Counted from the first letter of the stretch, positions 39,846-52,909 are shown. The stretch is 64,000 nucleotides of DNA from Protonemura montana (GCA_947568835.1 OX387605.1:12218418-12282417); one strand, 5' to 3'. Notes: a model not told the origin generated them from the sequence alone. A program made the numbers and translations.

Positions 39846-40012
39846 GGCACTTAACCGCGTGTGAAAAGTTTGCGTTAATTGAGCTGACACCACGCAGGAC
39901 ACCAAAGCAATGTGAAAACAGGTGAAAGGTTAAAATACCTGAGCCCAGACGTCAAGTGAGCGGCACTTAACCGCCCGTTAAAAGCGGTTCGGTCGCACAC
40001 TAATTGAGCGGA
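39846..40012. repeat. Diverged direct repeat with CACTTAACCGC
   Basis: GGCACTTAACCGC...GAAAAG...TTAATTGAGC(T)GAC at 39846-39887 recurs at 39962-40012 as GGCACTTAACCGC...AAAAGCGG...CTAATTGAGCGGAC. Each copy pairs a CACTTAA word (an NKX2-type core) with a TAATTG word. This could be a duplicated regulatory module. Confidence 0.55.
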
Positions 40013-40047
40013 CCTGCAGTGGTGATGTGCCGGTATTTCATCGTGCC

Positions 40048-40075
40048 GGTACCGGCACCGGCACCGGCGGCTCGG
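40048..40075. repeat. GGCACC hexamer repeat
   Basis: About four units of GGCACC/GGTACC with a KpnI-like palindrome at the start. Confidence 0.75.
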
Positions 40076-40496
40076 CTGGACAAGAAATGGCGTGCTCCAT
40101 AAACGTCGCGATTTATTCGACGCGCGTCCGCCGCTTTGTTAAACGGCTCGCGGCGTGCAGGGGTGTCCATCACGCCTCCCCCCCTCCCCCTAACTACGAT
40201 ACCTTGTGCCGATTTCAGATACACTTTGTGTTTGTTTTAGTGTGTGGAGTTTGCGCACAACCTAATTAGGAGAGTAAAAAGCTACCAAGTTGAGTTGCCG
40301 CAACTATTTTTAAACCAGCCAAAACAATAAAATAAATACAAACATAAATACCATTTCGTGTTGACCAAAAACCTCCATGGTTTCCCTTGGTAACAACGCA
40401 AAATTGATCTCGCCTCATCGTGACATCGATAAAAATGTGTGTAAACTCATGATGTATATACACAGCTAACGGTCAATATTTCTTTGTCTGTTCCAG

Positions 40497-40563
40497 GTAT
40501 GGCGACCACTTCAACGTGACAAATCCCGACTATCACTCTGACCCCGAGTTAGTTGCCCCCCGC
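40497..40563 (+). other. Putative 67-nt cryptic or recursive-splicing exon
   Basis: All the signals of an exon are present. CTAAC at 40466-40470 is followed 27 nt later by a pyrimidine-rich acceptor (TTTCTTTGTCTGTTCCAG), and the exon ends at CGC|GTGAGTATA, a near-perfect donor. The acceptor abuts GTATGG, which can itself act as a regenerated donor, as in recursive-splicing exons. Read in phase 0 after homeodomain residue 44 it gives 14 residues and then TGA, truncating before helix 3. Shifted by one base it is open for 22 codons with mostly G/C third positions and one N-V-T sequon (starts YGDHFNVTNP, ends ELVAPR). I do not recognise that peptide. It could be a lone exon of a nested gene or an alternative exon. 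Confidence 0.55.
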
Positions 40564-43500
40564 GTGAGTATAATTAAAGCAGATTGTCGTCTCGGGCGGC
40601 CACCCCTGAATCGATTGGACCCGCGTATTGACTCGCTGGCAGGTAATTACTGAAAGCGGCATCGCTCTAATATGGAGCGTCTGATTGGCTTGCTAGACAT
40701 CCCGAAGACGCGTTGCGAGTCCGGTCCAGTCAAAATAATAGGGCGATGCTGGCCCAGGATGATTTGATGGCTCTCGTTTTAAGGTGATTTTACTTCTTGA
40801 AATTAAATATTACCCCTTTCCTTAGTTATGAGTTTAAAAGTTTCTCTGAAATTACCTAAAGCGGTACAACCCTAAACAAAAATTTTTTTTAACCCCTTGC
40901 ACTTAATACATTGGAAGTTGGAATAGTTTGAAAATAATCAATTCCATGTATGACATTTGTTGATCACTTGAGGACACACAAAAGTGCGTTTAAATCAAAA
41001 GTACCTTTAGAAAGAAATGTGTCCACTTTTGAGTATATTCCAATCTTGTTTTCGTGTCGGTGAAGGTACCGGTGAGCTCTGGGTGAAATCTTACCTTTTT
41101 TGGGAATCACCGTGTTTGCAGAACTTACTTTCTTACGCGGGCTCAGATTTGGTGCCCATAGACAAGAAAATCCTATAGGTCCCCGTTAATGGTTATTCTA
41201 TACAATGTTGAGGCACTTATTAGACTGGTGGTATCCATCTTTTATCCTGGCTCGCCCCCTAGGAAAAAGTGCGACGAGGAGTCAGATATCTGCAAACTAA
41301 CTTTGAGGGACTCTTCGTGCGGAGCGGAAACTCTGAAATTGTATGCAGGAATCGCAACAGACAAGTTTAGAGATAGTTTCTATTCTCCGCGTATGAAATA
41401 TAGATACCTATACAGACGTCTCCGTTCGTGTGTTCCGGCTCTGGATATTATTGCTTTTAAAAGTCGAGATTTGTTAACTTCTTCGCCGGCAAAGTGCGCC
41501 CGCTAAGTGACCCATGTGAACGATGCCACTGATTCGATCTCCTGCTCCTCGGCTCGTCGGATAGTTTTTACCTAAACGGAGATCGTTCTGGGTAACTGGG
41601 AAGCGCGGTAGCCAAACGCCAGAGAAGGACTCTCAACAGTATTTTTAAAACTCTTTTGACGTTAAAACGAGTTTAAATAATTAAATCATTGGGTTTATAG
41701 AATTGTAGGAATCCCAACGCTTATTTATATGCTTTTCTGAGCAAACTTGGTAATGGTAGGTGCCACTTGATGGCGCTTACGGCCGTACTTTTTAACAAAC
41801 CTCTACAATGAAATACTTATGACTGAAAAATTAAAATATTTTGAAATTTTTATCAATCACTGAGGTAAGCATCAGTAAAGATTATTTGACAGCAATCCCT
41901 ATTTAGATGGGAGTAATCTGTGAGAAACAATAACATTTTATTTGAGACGGTGACTAGCAATTCTACTTTGATTCTACCATTTAAGTCGATTTTTTTCGTG
42001 ATGACAGGTTAACATTAGCGCTGGAACTCCTCAATGATCTCCCCATTGATCTCTTCACTAAGTTAGGCGAGTGAAAAATGACAGTTACGCCAATGCAATT
42101 TTGCTCTCATCTCAGGTCATCTCAGGTGGCAAATTTTAGCCCATAAACATTGTAATATTATAAAGTTGCATGTATTGCAATACACTCTCAAATGTGTACA
42201 ACATTTTGAAACAGCTTTCTGAAAACCAGCCTTAAAACCATCGCAAAGCCATTTATAAAATCACAAGTGTGTTACGAAAAAAGTGCATGTCTGACACCAT
42301 CATACATTCATCCCAGCGCTCGCCTCTAAGACACATCTCGTTTATATCGGCTCTAATAGGAGCTGTAGCACACTCTTCGCCGCGGCTAATACAGAAGGCT
42401 GCACCATATTTATGTTTTGTCATCACGTGGACACTGGAGGGGGAGGTAATCTTATGTGAAGCAAACCAGACTGGACATTTATGGCTGGAAAGACTCGGCC
42501 GCGGCCCGACACATGCGATCAACAAGTGCCTGGGCAATTAACAAGTGCGCCGGCCAGCCCGATCGCAAAAGTCGCTTGTGCGGAATTTCATCTCCCGTCT
42601 CTCTCGTTTAATGCGTCGGCTCTAACGAGCCGTGCATTGTGCGTTTTTTTTTTTGGCGACCGCAAATTCCTGTCCCATTAAAGCTAGGCAAAGATTTGTA
42701 ATTGCATTTCATCGATAGTCGCATGCGTTCCAGGCAAGTTCGACAAGAAATAGAAAATCATTAGTCAATAATAATAACATCAGAACATACATATATGTAA
42801 CGTGAATTGATCCGTTTGGTTAGATTGGTTTTGATACATTCCTGAACAGCCGTCGCTGATTTATTTCTTAAGAGGTTTGGCACTTTTTACACTCTATTTG
42901 GTGGTGTTTATTGCGTTTTTATTGTCGTCGGCCAGTTCTGAGCGTTTTAAATTCTAATCACGTAATTAGCTTCTGTCTTGATATTTTAATGGCTGGTCGC
43001 TGGGAAATTAAGCGACTGCTAAGCACCGAGCGACACGGCAAACGGAGCCTCTGCCCTTATTGGCGTCTTTGAAACGCCGTCCAACATGGAAAGCGATAAA
43101 CGGGGCTGCCGCGCGATAATAAGCGTTAAATTGTGGCTGCTTATAAAGATATAGAAAATTGACCTTTTTAAACGACTTTGACTCAACCGATCCATCATAT
43201 CTTAAAACTGATAAATCTTTGAAGAACGTCGTTCCTTATTAAGATGGAGTAATGCACCACATGATGGCATGATACCAGTTCTTGACGGTGACATCGACCG
43301 TGTCGTCAGTAATTTGACATATCATCACCCTCCTCCCCCCCTGGCCCCCGCCTGTGTGATATTATTATTGCCAAGTTGAGAATGCCGCAGCAGCGAGCGC
43401 GAATTGGCGAGGATTTCAAGAGTCGACTCACGAAGAATCCGATACCATCTCGCGACTCCGTGCTGCCGCCCCGGCATTCGGTATATTATTGAAGGGGGGA

Positions 43501-44352
43501 AGGGGCCCGAACACAACACAACTGCTAACGCGGTATTAATAAAAATGCTTCAGCTTTCTCGATGCTGCTCGCAGATAACATCAGCCCCAGGGTTTTTCGT
43601 GGGGTTGCGGCGAAGTTCTGGGGTGTGGGGGGTTTATGCGGTATTAATGTGACTCACTTGATGAAACGAGCGAGATGACAGCTTAGGGGTGGGTTTGGTG
43701 GGTGGAAGGGGCGCTTTCAAGGGGCGCACTGAGTAGAGGCCTGGTAATTTGCACTGTGTTGTTATTCATCCACAATGCAGCCAACCTAACAACGCATGTT
43801 GACGCGCGCGGCGCGCACGGAATTGAATCTACGTGATTTAACTCGGCATCGCGCGCGGTTTGTCTGAACACGATTCTCTTTTGTTAAACATGCAATCGTT
43901 TTCACTTTATTTTATCGACACCGAAAGCCTACTTGATGCACGAAATGTGCTCACTGGCGCTGTTCAGAAGTGTTTTTGCCGCATTGTTAGGAAGTCACTG
44001 CCTTTTATAATTGGGTGTTAGGTATCATTAGAGCCGTGGAATCATAATGTAATCAAGAAGGCCTCTGAAATCATGCGTGTAATGCTGTTTTTCCACGATC
44101 TTCCGACGATCGAGGCTCAAGACTTGGATCAAAGAGACACAGATGCTTTAGCGTGCGAGAAGGCGTTGGCATTTCGACGCTATTGTACGTTGACTGTACA
44201 CACTTGGCACATCATTTGTCTCTGGAAGGCTGTGCATTGCGTACTTGATGAGGGAAGGCGCAGTGACTGTCGAGTTTCAGCTTCAAATGTTTGTCGGAAT
44301 TAGGAAAGGGTGGTTTCGACACGATCGTTCGAGAACGATACGCTGTCGACGT

Positions 44353-44476
<124 letters not shown>

Positions 44477-45364
44477 TTGCTTTAATTTGACTTGGGAAAT
44501 TAGTTTAGTCACGGCCCTTACTCCTCGCGAGCAAACTCGCTCAACAACTTTATCGACTTGAAGTGGAGTCTTTCGTGAAAACGTTTCGAGTTAAACGTTT
44601 TGGCTGCGCGGAAACCGCCGAATGTTTCGCGCGGCGCGGTGCGGTGCGAGATGCACTTCGTCACGTAGGTATCGTGCCAGCGCTATTAACGCCTTGCGCC
44701 GAACGGCGCTGGTGGACCAAGTGTGTCGAAAGAGAAAACTGAAATAGACTCTAATAAAGTGACAAAATTGATTCCAATAACACAACTTTATTGGTTGCAA
44801 GCTGTTAGCCAGTTCCGCTAGCGAGTCAATTTAATAACCCCACCGCTGGCACCAAAGTAAGTCCAATCTTCGAACAGAATTCCTGCTTCTTTGCACGGGA
44901 TTACTTTTAACGAATTATTTTTTCTGGACTCATCATTATCCATCCGCTCTTTAGACGACGTTGTCAAAGCGACTCTATCTCCGAATAAAAACAATACCAC
45001 CCTCTGCTGGCGAGCTAATATCCATTCATTGATCACCCTCGTCAGCCGAAACAGACTGTATGTGGTCGGGTGGGTTGGGGAAAGGGGTTCCTGTTTTTAG
45101 GAGATGATGTTCAAAGCGATCGACGGAGACAGAGCGAGAGCACATTAACGCCTCCAGGGCTCGTCGGGTCGGAAAGGGGTGCATAGAAGCAACGCAGTCG
45201 CGTGATTCGACTGAAGCATTCTGCTGCAACAGACAAAAGTGTCTCTCGCTCCGAGCCCGTCTCTCTCCAGCTCGCCCCGCTCGAGAGTTGGCAATAATAA
45301 TGATCTGACAACAACGCCCTCAGGGATGTGCGATCCGTCGGGGGCTAGATGCGCGGGTGGTGGA

Positions 45365-45384
45365 GGGGGGGGGGGGGGGGGGGG
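45365..45384 (+). repeat. G20 homopolymer
   Basis: Twenty consecutive G after GTGGTGGA. Confidence 0.95.
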
Positions 45385-47239
45385 CGTTCAAATTGTTATT
45401 GATGAATGCGTCGCGGCTTAAGAGCTCAATTCAGTGCGGCGCTGATTCGACGTCGGTCTTTGTTCGCATGAAGCGCGAGCTCAGCTTCATTACGTTTTAT
45501 TTTTTATTTTTGGAAATCTGCATGGCTGAGCCGATAATGGATGACTGTTTTTTTTTTTTTCATTATTATTATTTTGATCCATTGTGCTTCGTAATTAAAT
45601 TGAGCGCAGTTCTCGATGTTGCGATTTTGTAATATCATTCGGATGTTGACAAAAAATCGTGTTATTCTAATTGGCTGCAAAGAAAAATCGACGAATTGTC
45701 GCTATTTGCGAATCGTTTGATGTGAAACAGGTCGTTTTGGATAGAGCTTGTTTAGAAAGTACTTTATTAACACAAACAATAATCACAGTGACAACCGAAC
45801 TGAAACATTGTTGTGTTCCTGTTGTACAGATGAAGTTTGGGAGGTAAACTTTGTTTATGACTTTGTATAGCGACCCATTTGTCTGTAAAGGTTTGAAATT
45901 ATTCATTGAAGTAAACTGTTCTTTTGCCAGTGTTTTTAAGAAGGTTGTTACGTAAGATTGACTATCTAAACGCAGTACACGTTGCTAGAAAAAAAGCATT
46001 GTAAGAACGCCTCTTGAGGAGATTCTCCGAAACACCCTTGTCTTTACGAACGGCGTGCAAATAGTCACAGGATTAAAAATGTCGTGCAAGCCAGCCTGCC
46101 GGTCTTGCCTACTCCCTGCTAAACGACATCGGGTGGGGCTATTTGCCAAGCTTACGGTTTTATGGGGACGCATAGAGGCATTTCGCACTTCACTTTCACG
46201 GCCGCGGAGATGGAAAATAGTACCTAAGCCGTCCGTCAGATTCCCGAGGGAGTAATCCAGCTAGGTGCTGACATCGTGGAAAATCATGGGATGGAACGTC
46301 AGACCTTTTTAGAATGCCTATTTCTTTCTGGCTGCTATCTGTTTTACTGGTCACGCTGCTTGTTATAGGGAACCGCGATGAGTTGTTAATTGGTATGGTC
46401 GCTTATTACCGTGATTGGAGAGGGATAGTGAGGAAGAGTGTGCTACCGTATAAGGGGGAGACGTGGTAATGACTTGCTGGCTGGAATTTTAAGTAGATCA
46501 CTTGATTCTGGTCGGATTTAACCTTGCGACAAGCGCGCTGCGCTGCATAGTTTATGTTAACGGCGGCGAAGAGGTCGGTGTGAAAATCGTGTGGATTATA
46601 AAACGTTTGACTGGAGATGGATGTACCTACTCGATAGTTTAACGTCGATGGCGTTGTGGCGTCGATGGATAATGTGTGACGAAGTGTGACAAGTTAGGGC
46701 GATGGATTGGCGCGCACAAAGACGTGGTCGCCATCTAGTAGCGGAAGGTGGAAACTTGAACCCCGTGGCATGGAATGACCTTGACTAGAACAGACGCTTC
46801 TGATTGGTTGAAATGACAACCAATTGGCAAGCCCTTGCTGGCTTAACGAGAACCACAGGTACCACTAAGATTAATTAGGTTTATAGAGTGAATTATGAAA
46901 TTCATTTTGTGATCATTTTGTTAATTGGATTTGGATTCATCAATGGATTAAGAATAAATTTAATCTTTTACAGGATTACACAACAAGCGTACCACTACAT
47001 TTTGATGGTTCTGTAAAGATCACGGTAGCATCTATGGTATTATTATGAAATGTGTTACAGTTTTATGCTATAGGGTAATTGTAGGGTTTTTTATTCAAAT
47101 TATTCTTATTGCATGTTGCATCCTTTCCATCCTAATCTCATGAGAGCGACTAGCGAACGTAGATTGTTCTCGTTGCATGATGAGGGAATAAGGCCCGCAG
47201 CAATCGGAGACAACCGCCCTCATGTCGGCACTACGCGTG

Positions 47240-47290
47240 TCGTCGACGGGACTCGAACGGGGGACATCCATCCGTCACTCACCGCGCAGT
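47240..47290 (-). mobile_element. B-box-bearing tRNA-like fragment
   Basis: On the minus strand CCCCCGTTCGAGTCCCGTC (47246-47265) is an excellent T-arm/B-box. No clear A-box is visible upstream. Possibly a SINE remnant; the frame at 47113-47406 across it is not a gene. Confidence 0.35.
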
Positions 47291-47499
47291 CTCACTCAGC
47301 TTCCACTCAACGCATCTCACGCGGGTGCTTGGCAGAAACGAGGCTTTGTCACAAGGATACGTTCCCGCACATTATCGACACGACGTCGCACGTTTTTTTT
47401 TTTTAATCAGTAATCGAACCACGCGAATTTTTTAAAGCCCGGTCAGGCATGGATAGCTACAGCTTCCGTGCGTTTTAGAGACGAATGTCTTGAATTGTT

Positions 47500-47582
47500 G
47501 GGCGTGTTGGAAACACCGGTTCGCAGATGACTGAAGTTAAGCAACACAGTGATGGGCCAAGAATTGGATGGGTGACCATCAT
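47500..47582 (+). mobile_element. 5S rRNA-derived fragment (5S-type SINE head or pseudogene)
   Basis: The run from AACACCGGTTCG through GAAGTTAAGCAACA to TTGGATGGGTGACC follows the order of the 5S rRNA internal promoter: A-box region, intermediate element and C-box. The 5S 5' end is not clearly recognisable and the 3' end after GTGACC is lost, so it is not an intact 5S gene. 5S-derived SINEs are known in several animal groups. The 60 bases upstream may belong to the same element but I cannot show that. Confidence 0.7.
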
Positions 47583-49679
47583 ACACATGACATGTTCTGT
47601 TCGGGAAAGAAGTTGAAGTGATGAAAGTTAAAGTAGGTACAACAGCTTCATTCACATGTCTTATTTTTTTCTCGATTATGGACAATAGGACTATTTCGAT
47701 AGGAGTAATTAGGTGCCTGCACCGGGCTTCCTCTCCTCCCTTCTAATATGGGTTAAGTTCAAAATCACTCTATACCCAATCATTAATTGACGCCTTTTGA
47801 CCATAGCCACAGGGTCTGTTGTCGTTATAAATTACAAGGGTATTTTGAGTTAAGGACCATGCATTCGATTACAAATTAAATTTTCACTGTGCACATAACC
47901 TTATGAATCTTATTTCTGAACATTTAAGTATCTAGCCTGTGTGATGCACGTCGGTACAGCGACGTCTCAGCATCCATATTTTTCTTGTCGCAACATCCAA
48001 ATTAAATCTAAAACGCCGATGATTAAAAGTGAAATGTTAAGTCTGTTGGCAGCATTCGTTTTCATGTCTACACGCTGCCACCGACCGCGGCGCCTATGTC
48101 GGCGTCGGCGTCGTCATGTGTCTCGCGTCACAAGCCGAGAACAACGCTCTCGCCGTGCCTAATTAGCTGCTCGCAATAACTTGGCTAATTTTTCAAAGAC
48201 GGTTTCGTGCCGGGGGCGCAATGACTCAAATTAATGCTATTTGTGGTACGGATTACCCGTAAACGATTATGTCTGATTATCCACAGACAGTTGGCCTATA
48301 TGCTCGTAGATTGAAACAAAATTGAAACTCTTCTGGAATTTAGACTAGATTTTGAATTTGTATTTGAATCTTTTTGTTTTGACTACAGTATTTAATTTTT
48401 AAATCTGTTTGAACTTAAAAGATTAAACATTCTACACCGAGCGCTATGTATACTAGTTAATCTGTTACTGATTTCAAAAGAAAGAGTATGGGAGAATGTT
48501 ACATTCGTCCTCTTCGATCATCGTCTTGCCAAATAGCGAACCTCATTTTCCGCAGAGAACGCGACTCCAGACTGAAAATAAAAACAGAAACTCTTTCAAT
48601 GAAAATGTATTTGAAGTTTTTATTGATTTTCAGGCTATTAGTATACGAAATCGCCAGTATTTTCAAGTCCCTGGCTGACAGCCTCCTTTAATTGTCTCCG
48701 CCCGCGGCCTTCTACCAACAGACGAGTGACACAAACGAGTGGTCCTAAAATACTCACTAGATGCCGTCTGAGTAGCAATTAGCCTAGCACAAAGCACCGG
48801 CAATCGCTTCCAGAAATACAACAGCTGAGCAAACAACCTGCGCCTGCCACGTCGAGAAGATGCGACGTTTTATGGCGCACCTGGTGCCCGGCCGCTGAAT
48901 CACACTTTGACTCGACACTTTGACTCGGTCGGCCACTGCCCCGGAAAACCTTAAATGTCTAAACTAGGTTTGGACGTTATGAACCAAAAATATACTGTGA
49001 GACAAACGAGAAAGATATATTCTGAGCCATGCTGCGCGACTGGTTCATCTTTGGACAGCAAAGATTTTTCTTATGTGATACGGTTTCATCAATTCAGATC
49101 TTAGGCTTTACCGTTTCCTCAACTCCTAGTTGAAAATTTTTTTGAAACAATTGCCATGAGTACTCCCAATCATAAGCAGTGAAATGCAGTTGTTTCTTGG
49201 AGTTTCCCGTTTCCGAACATGCCAATATAGCTGTGCTTTTAAAGAATTAATGAAGCATGATAGCAAATTCAAATCCAAACTTTTAAAGTTCCAAGCTGTC
49301 AGCTATCTACCACCGACCACGCAACAACAACATTGGCGACGAGCGCATTCTGGTGTTTGGTAATACGTACCGTACACAATCATGTAATCCCGCTCTATAC
49401 TGCACACTGACAAAAGAAGCTTGCCGGCAGACTGGTATTTGCCAGATACCCGTGCCGTGTGTTGACCGATGGCCGACGATCTGCCCGGGGGTCACGTGCC
49501 GACGTCGAGAGCGTGCCTCGGTCGGCGTCGCGAGGATGGCGTCGGCAAACACGTCGGCGTCGTGGGGTTGACATTGCTTCCGATAGCAGGTTGGGGCGAT
49601 GCGCAAAACGCTGACAAATGTGTGGTGTCGTTTGGTGTTCAGTATTTTGCTGGGTGCAGTTGACGGGGTTGTTTGTTCT

Positions 49680-49682
<3 letters not shown>

Positions 49683-49715
<33 letters not shown>
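49683..49715 (+). repeat. G33 homopolymer
   Basis: Thirty-three consecutive G; the poly-Gly frame around it is an artefact. Confidence 0.95.
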
Positions 49716-49716
<1 letters not shown>

Positions 49717-52615
49717 GCTCTGGGCGTTAGTGCCTCAGGAGGTGTTCTGTGTCTGAAGAACCTGGCTAATAGTCTCGGCGGAAACTGGAAACAACTAGAA
49801 GCTACGCTTCAGCGAGAAATTAGAGTTTTGGGAGCCTGAATTGCATTAATTCACAGTTGTAAAATAAAAATTGGCAAGTCAATTCACAATTTAAATGCTT
49901 TAAGAGGACCGAATATAAATTTTCCCCTTTTAAAATTGGTTCCAAATCAATTTTCTCGAGATCCTGTTTTTCTTTGAACAGATCCCCTTTGATCCTTCCA
50001 TTCGAGATTGCACTTCTGGCAAAATACTGAGAATTATATCCTACCACATAAAACCCGCGGAAGCGCCGCTTAGTTCCACGCTTGCGAAAATCAACCAGTC
50101 GGAAATCATCATCGAGCAAGATGTCCTTGCCATTGCCTCCCCTACGCCATCCTGGGCGCTGCATAGGCGCTGCACCACGGTGACATTGAAGAGCGCTGGC
50201 AGGTCACCGTGGGGTCAGCCGCTGCACCCCGTGTCATAGTTGGCAATTGCACGGACGCACCGGGATGTGCCGAATTAGCCAGCCGTCCAACACGCTCGGT
50301 GCATGCCTATGGGTGTGCAAATTGCATCCATCGTTGCATCCATGGCATGCCCCGCAGCAGAAGACTCGGTGCTGGTCGATGTTGGTCTCTAAGTTTGAGA
50401 GGCCATGGCGATTTATTAGTACGGGACTAGGTGGCTTTAATTATTGAAAACGTCTAATTCGCTTGTTATGTCCCGGCGGGGGGTTCCGTTCCGGTTAATA
50501 ACGGTTTCGACGGAACAACAGTCTCAGGAATATACATTTGTTTGTTCTTTATGGAACTGTTCCTTGTTTATGTCGTAATAACGAGATGGGAACGTATTAA
50601 GAAGAAAATTACTATCTAAAAATGGAAATACAATTTAAATTTGACCCAATACTTTTTTGGCGATTGAAATGCCAGCTTTAGCAATAAACATCTTCAAAAA
50701 AATTGCTAGTCTTTCCAGGAATTCAGGAAGACAGTAGGTCGTTGCCCCTTTACCTAAATACAAGACTCCGTCACCTCTTTCGTAGCACAAAGTCACAGAT
50801 GTCCCAAAAGCTCCAAGTCAATACGCTTTGTCTCCCACACATATCAGAACCGCACATCACACGCCGCCTCTATGTACTTACATTTTGTGCATCCCTGCAC
50901 CAGCGTAACGAGCCTCTGTACGACGTGCTAAATGCATGCGATCGCCGCGCCGTGGGAAAGCGGTGCGGGACGCTCGGCGACTAGATTCGGCGTGAGAAGA
51001 AAACGGCCGAGTGTCGCCGCCGAGGCCGCTAATGAGAGGAAGTGACGCGACTGCGACTGCGAGCGCCAAGCCGCGGAGGCTGCGTGCAAATCCCGTTGCC
51101 CGACGTGATCGGATATAGTCTGTGCACGCCCGTGTGGGCCAGTCCACGAGAAATAAGAAGATGTGTTTAGGGTTATTTAGAATCAGCTTATCTTTGATTG
51201 CATCCGTTACATCTTCACTGTACGCGTTGGTAATTTTAAATGGTCGGTCGTCAAGAATTTGTCGGTCTGTTAGCTTTAATGGCATTGCATAACTGCGGAT
51301 TTCATTAGAAAAACTTGTCTTATGAGCTTAGATGTTAATTTCAGACACATGATGTTTGATCGAAGATTCAAGAGCTTGAAAAATATGTTAATTTTTTCTT
51401 TAGGAAGTTGATAATTGGCTATTTATTGTTATCATCAAATGCTACCCCTTTGTGGCTTTTCACGGAAAGTGTTTTACACGAAACGGTTACTATTAGTTCA
51501 AATTAGTTAGTAAGTTGTTGATTGGCGATTTATTTTTAACAATGGGCAAATAAATAAATTAACGTGCCTTGAGTACGCTCAACTTCCCGAATTTCGCGTA
51601 AAACCGTGTCGACGTCCTCTTCGTCGTAGCATCGGCGCCGCTCGCAAAATGTCACGTGATCGTCGCGTAATTGCGCAGTGCTAAAGTACTAATAACCAGA
51701 CGAGCCGGATGATCTAGGTATCACAGCCACGACTGACAGTAGCCGTGTAATAAACTAGGCGAAGTGTCTGGTTTTTTTCGCGCCTCTTTCCCTCGTTGCT
51801 GCCGGCGCTGCAGGCGCGTCGCTCCAGAATTAGCCATTTACATTGTCAGCTACACCAATTAACATCGACTTCTCGAGAGGCCGACAAGCTGCCTTCTTGG
51901 GTCGCAAAACTTCTAGACGGTTGTCTTTGCATGGACTCGTTACACGCGATGCAAGTTTCTTGCTGCACTCCGTTGCAGTTGGCAAGTGTGTCGTGTGACA
52001 GGCTTGTAATTTGGCCGCCATCTTGCGGTCAGAGCATGCAACTGAGTGCTTCATTTAGGTTCAGGCGGAATTTTAGAGCAGAAAAACAAATTTTATGGAG
52101 AGTAATTTCAAACACTTCATATCCCTAAAATATGCTCGGAATTCTAGAAGATTTTAGGGTCACAGATAGTCCTGAAACGGACTTGTGAAGGTTTCTTATG
52201 TATATTTGGGCGATTTAGTGACACCAAGGTCATGGAAAAAGCAACAACTAATATGTCAACTACCTGCAATAGACTGAATAAGGACTTTTAGAAGAGCATC
52301 GACGGTGATGGTCGTAAATTATAACAACCGACCTCATTGCGTGTCAGTGTCTGACTAAACCAGAGTGTTAATAAACAAGTTAGTACAGGATGACATGTCT
52401 CTCGCCGACCACGTTGCAACATGGCTTCCGCGACAAACCCGCTCTGACAGACACCTCAACTGACAGGTGAACTGACCCCCCACCACCCCCCACCCCCTTC
52501 TCCCTTGCGGTGATCATCTCGCGGGTCACGCGACAAAAGAACGAGATCCATTACGTCACGGGCGCGGCGATAAATTGACATGAAGTTAAGCGGTTGAAAC
52601 GGGTATCACGAGCCG

Positions 52616-52635
52616 CACGAGCGAGCGAGCGAGGA
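52616..52635. repeat. GAGC tetramer repeat
   Basis: A short GAGCGAGCGAGCGAG run. Confidence 0.75.
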
Positions 52636-52711
52636 GATCGACGTTTCGTGTGTGTCCAGGCGAGACGGCGATAGTTTTTAGTGGTTGTCTTGCGTACGAC
52701 AATGAAACGGT

Positions 52712-52731
52712 GGGGGGGGGGGGGGGGGGGG
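52712..52731 (+). repeat. G20 homopolymer
   Basis: Twenty consecutive G, 157 bases before a C21 run. The pair can fold as an inverted repeat in RNA or single-stranded DNA. Confidence 0.95.
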
Positions 52732-52888
52732 TGTGAGATAGCTAGTGAGAAAGAGAGATGAGATGCGGCTTCGCCTAGGCGTGCGAGCGAGATGGCGGTT
52801 GTCGCACGATCGATGTGAACTCTTGCACACGGTTTAGCGACGGGCGAGGTGTGAAATATTCACCCAAGCCGGTGACAACACCCCATTA

Positions 52889-52909
52889 CCCCCCCCCCCC
52901 CCCCCCCCC
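52889..52909. repeat. C21 homopolymer
   Basis: Twenty-one consecutive C, the longest C run on the + strand. Confidence 0.95.

Larger units (their letters stand above)
24491..40465 (+). other. Intron segment without a recognisable gene
   Basis: This would be the middle segment if recursive splicing occurs (24483-40496). It contains simple repeats, G homopolymers, a diverged duplication at 34.7-35.1 kb and GC-rich patches at about 27.6-28.4 kb. Its open frames are short and compositionally biased. No transposon protein, rRNA or complete tRNA is seen. Confidence 0.6.

Noticed and set aside
41189-41506. 105-residue + strand frame with several Cys
   Set aside because: No family match I know, no acceptor or donor at sensible positions, AT-rich third positions like the intron background.
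41856-41868. GAG|GTAAGC junction considered as a further recursive splice site
   Set aside because: The base before AG is G, which is disfavoured at acceptors, and the tract upstream is A-interrupted.
49618-49839. Frame with a poly-Gly stretch
   Set aside because: Produced by the G33 homopolymer; no start or splice context.
50878-51285. 135-residue minus-strand frame with a protein-like N-terminal third
   Set aside because: No recognised domain; the second half is Arg/Ala-rich output of GC-rich DNA, and no promoter or splice sites were found.
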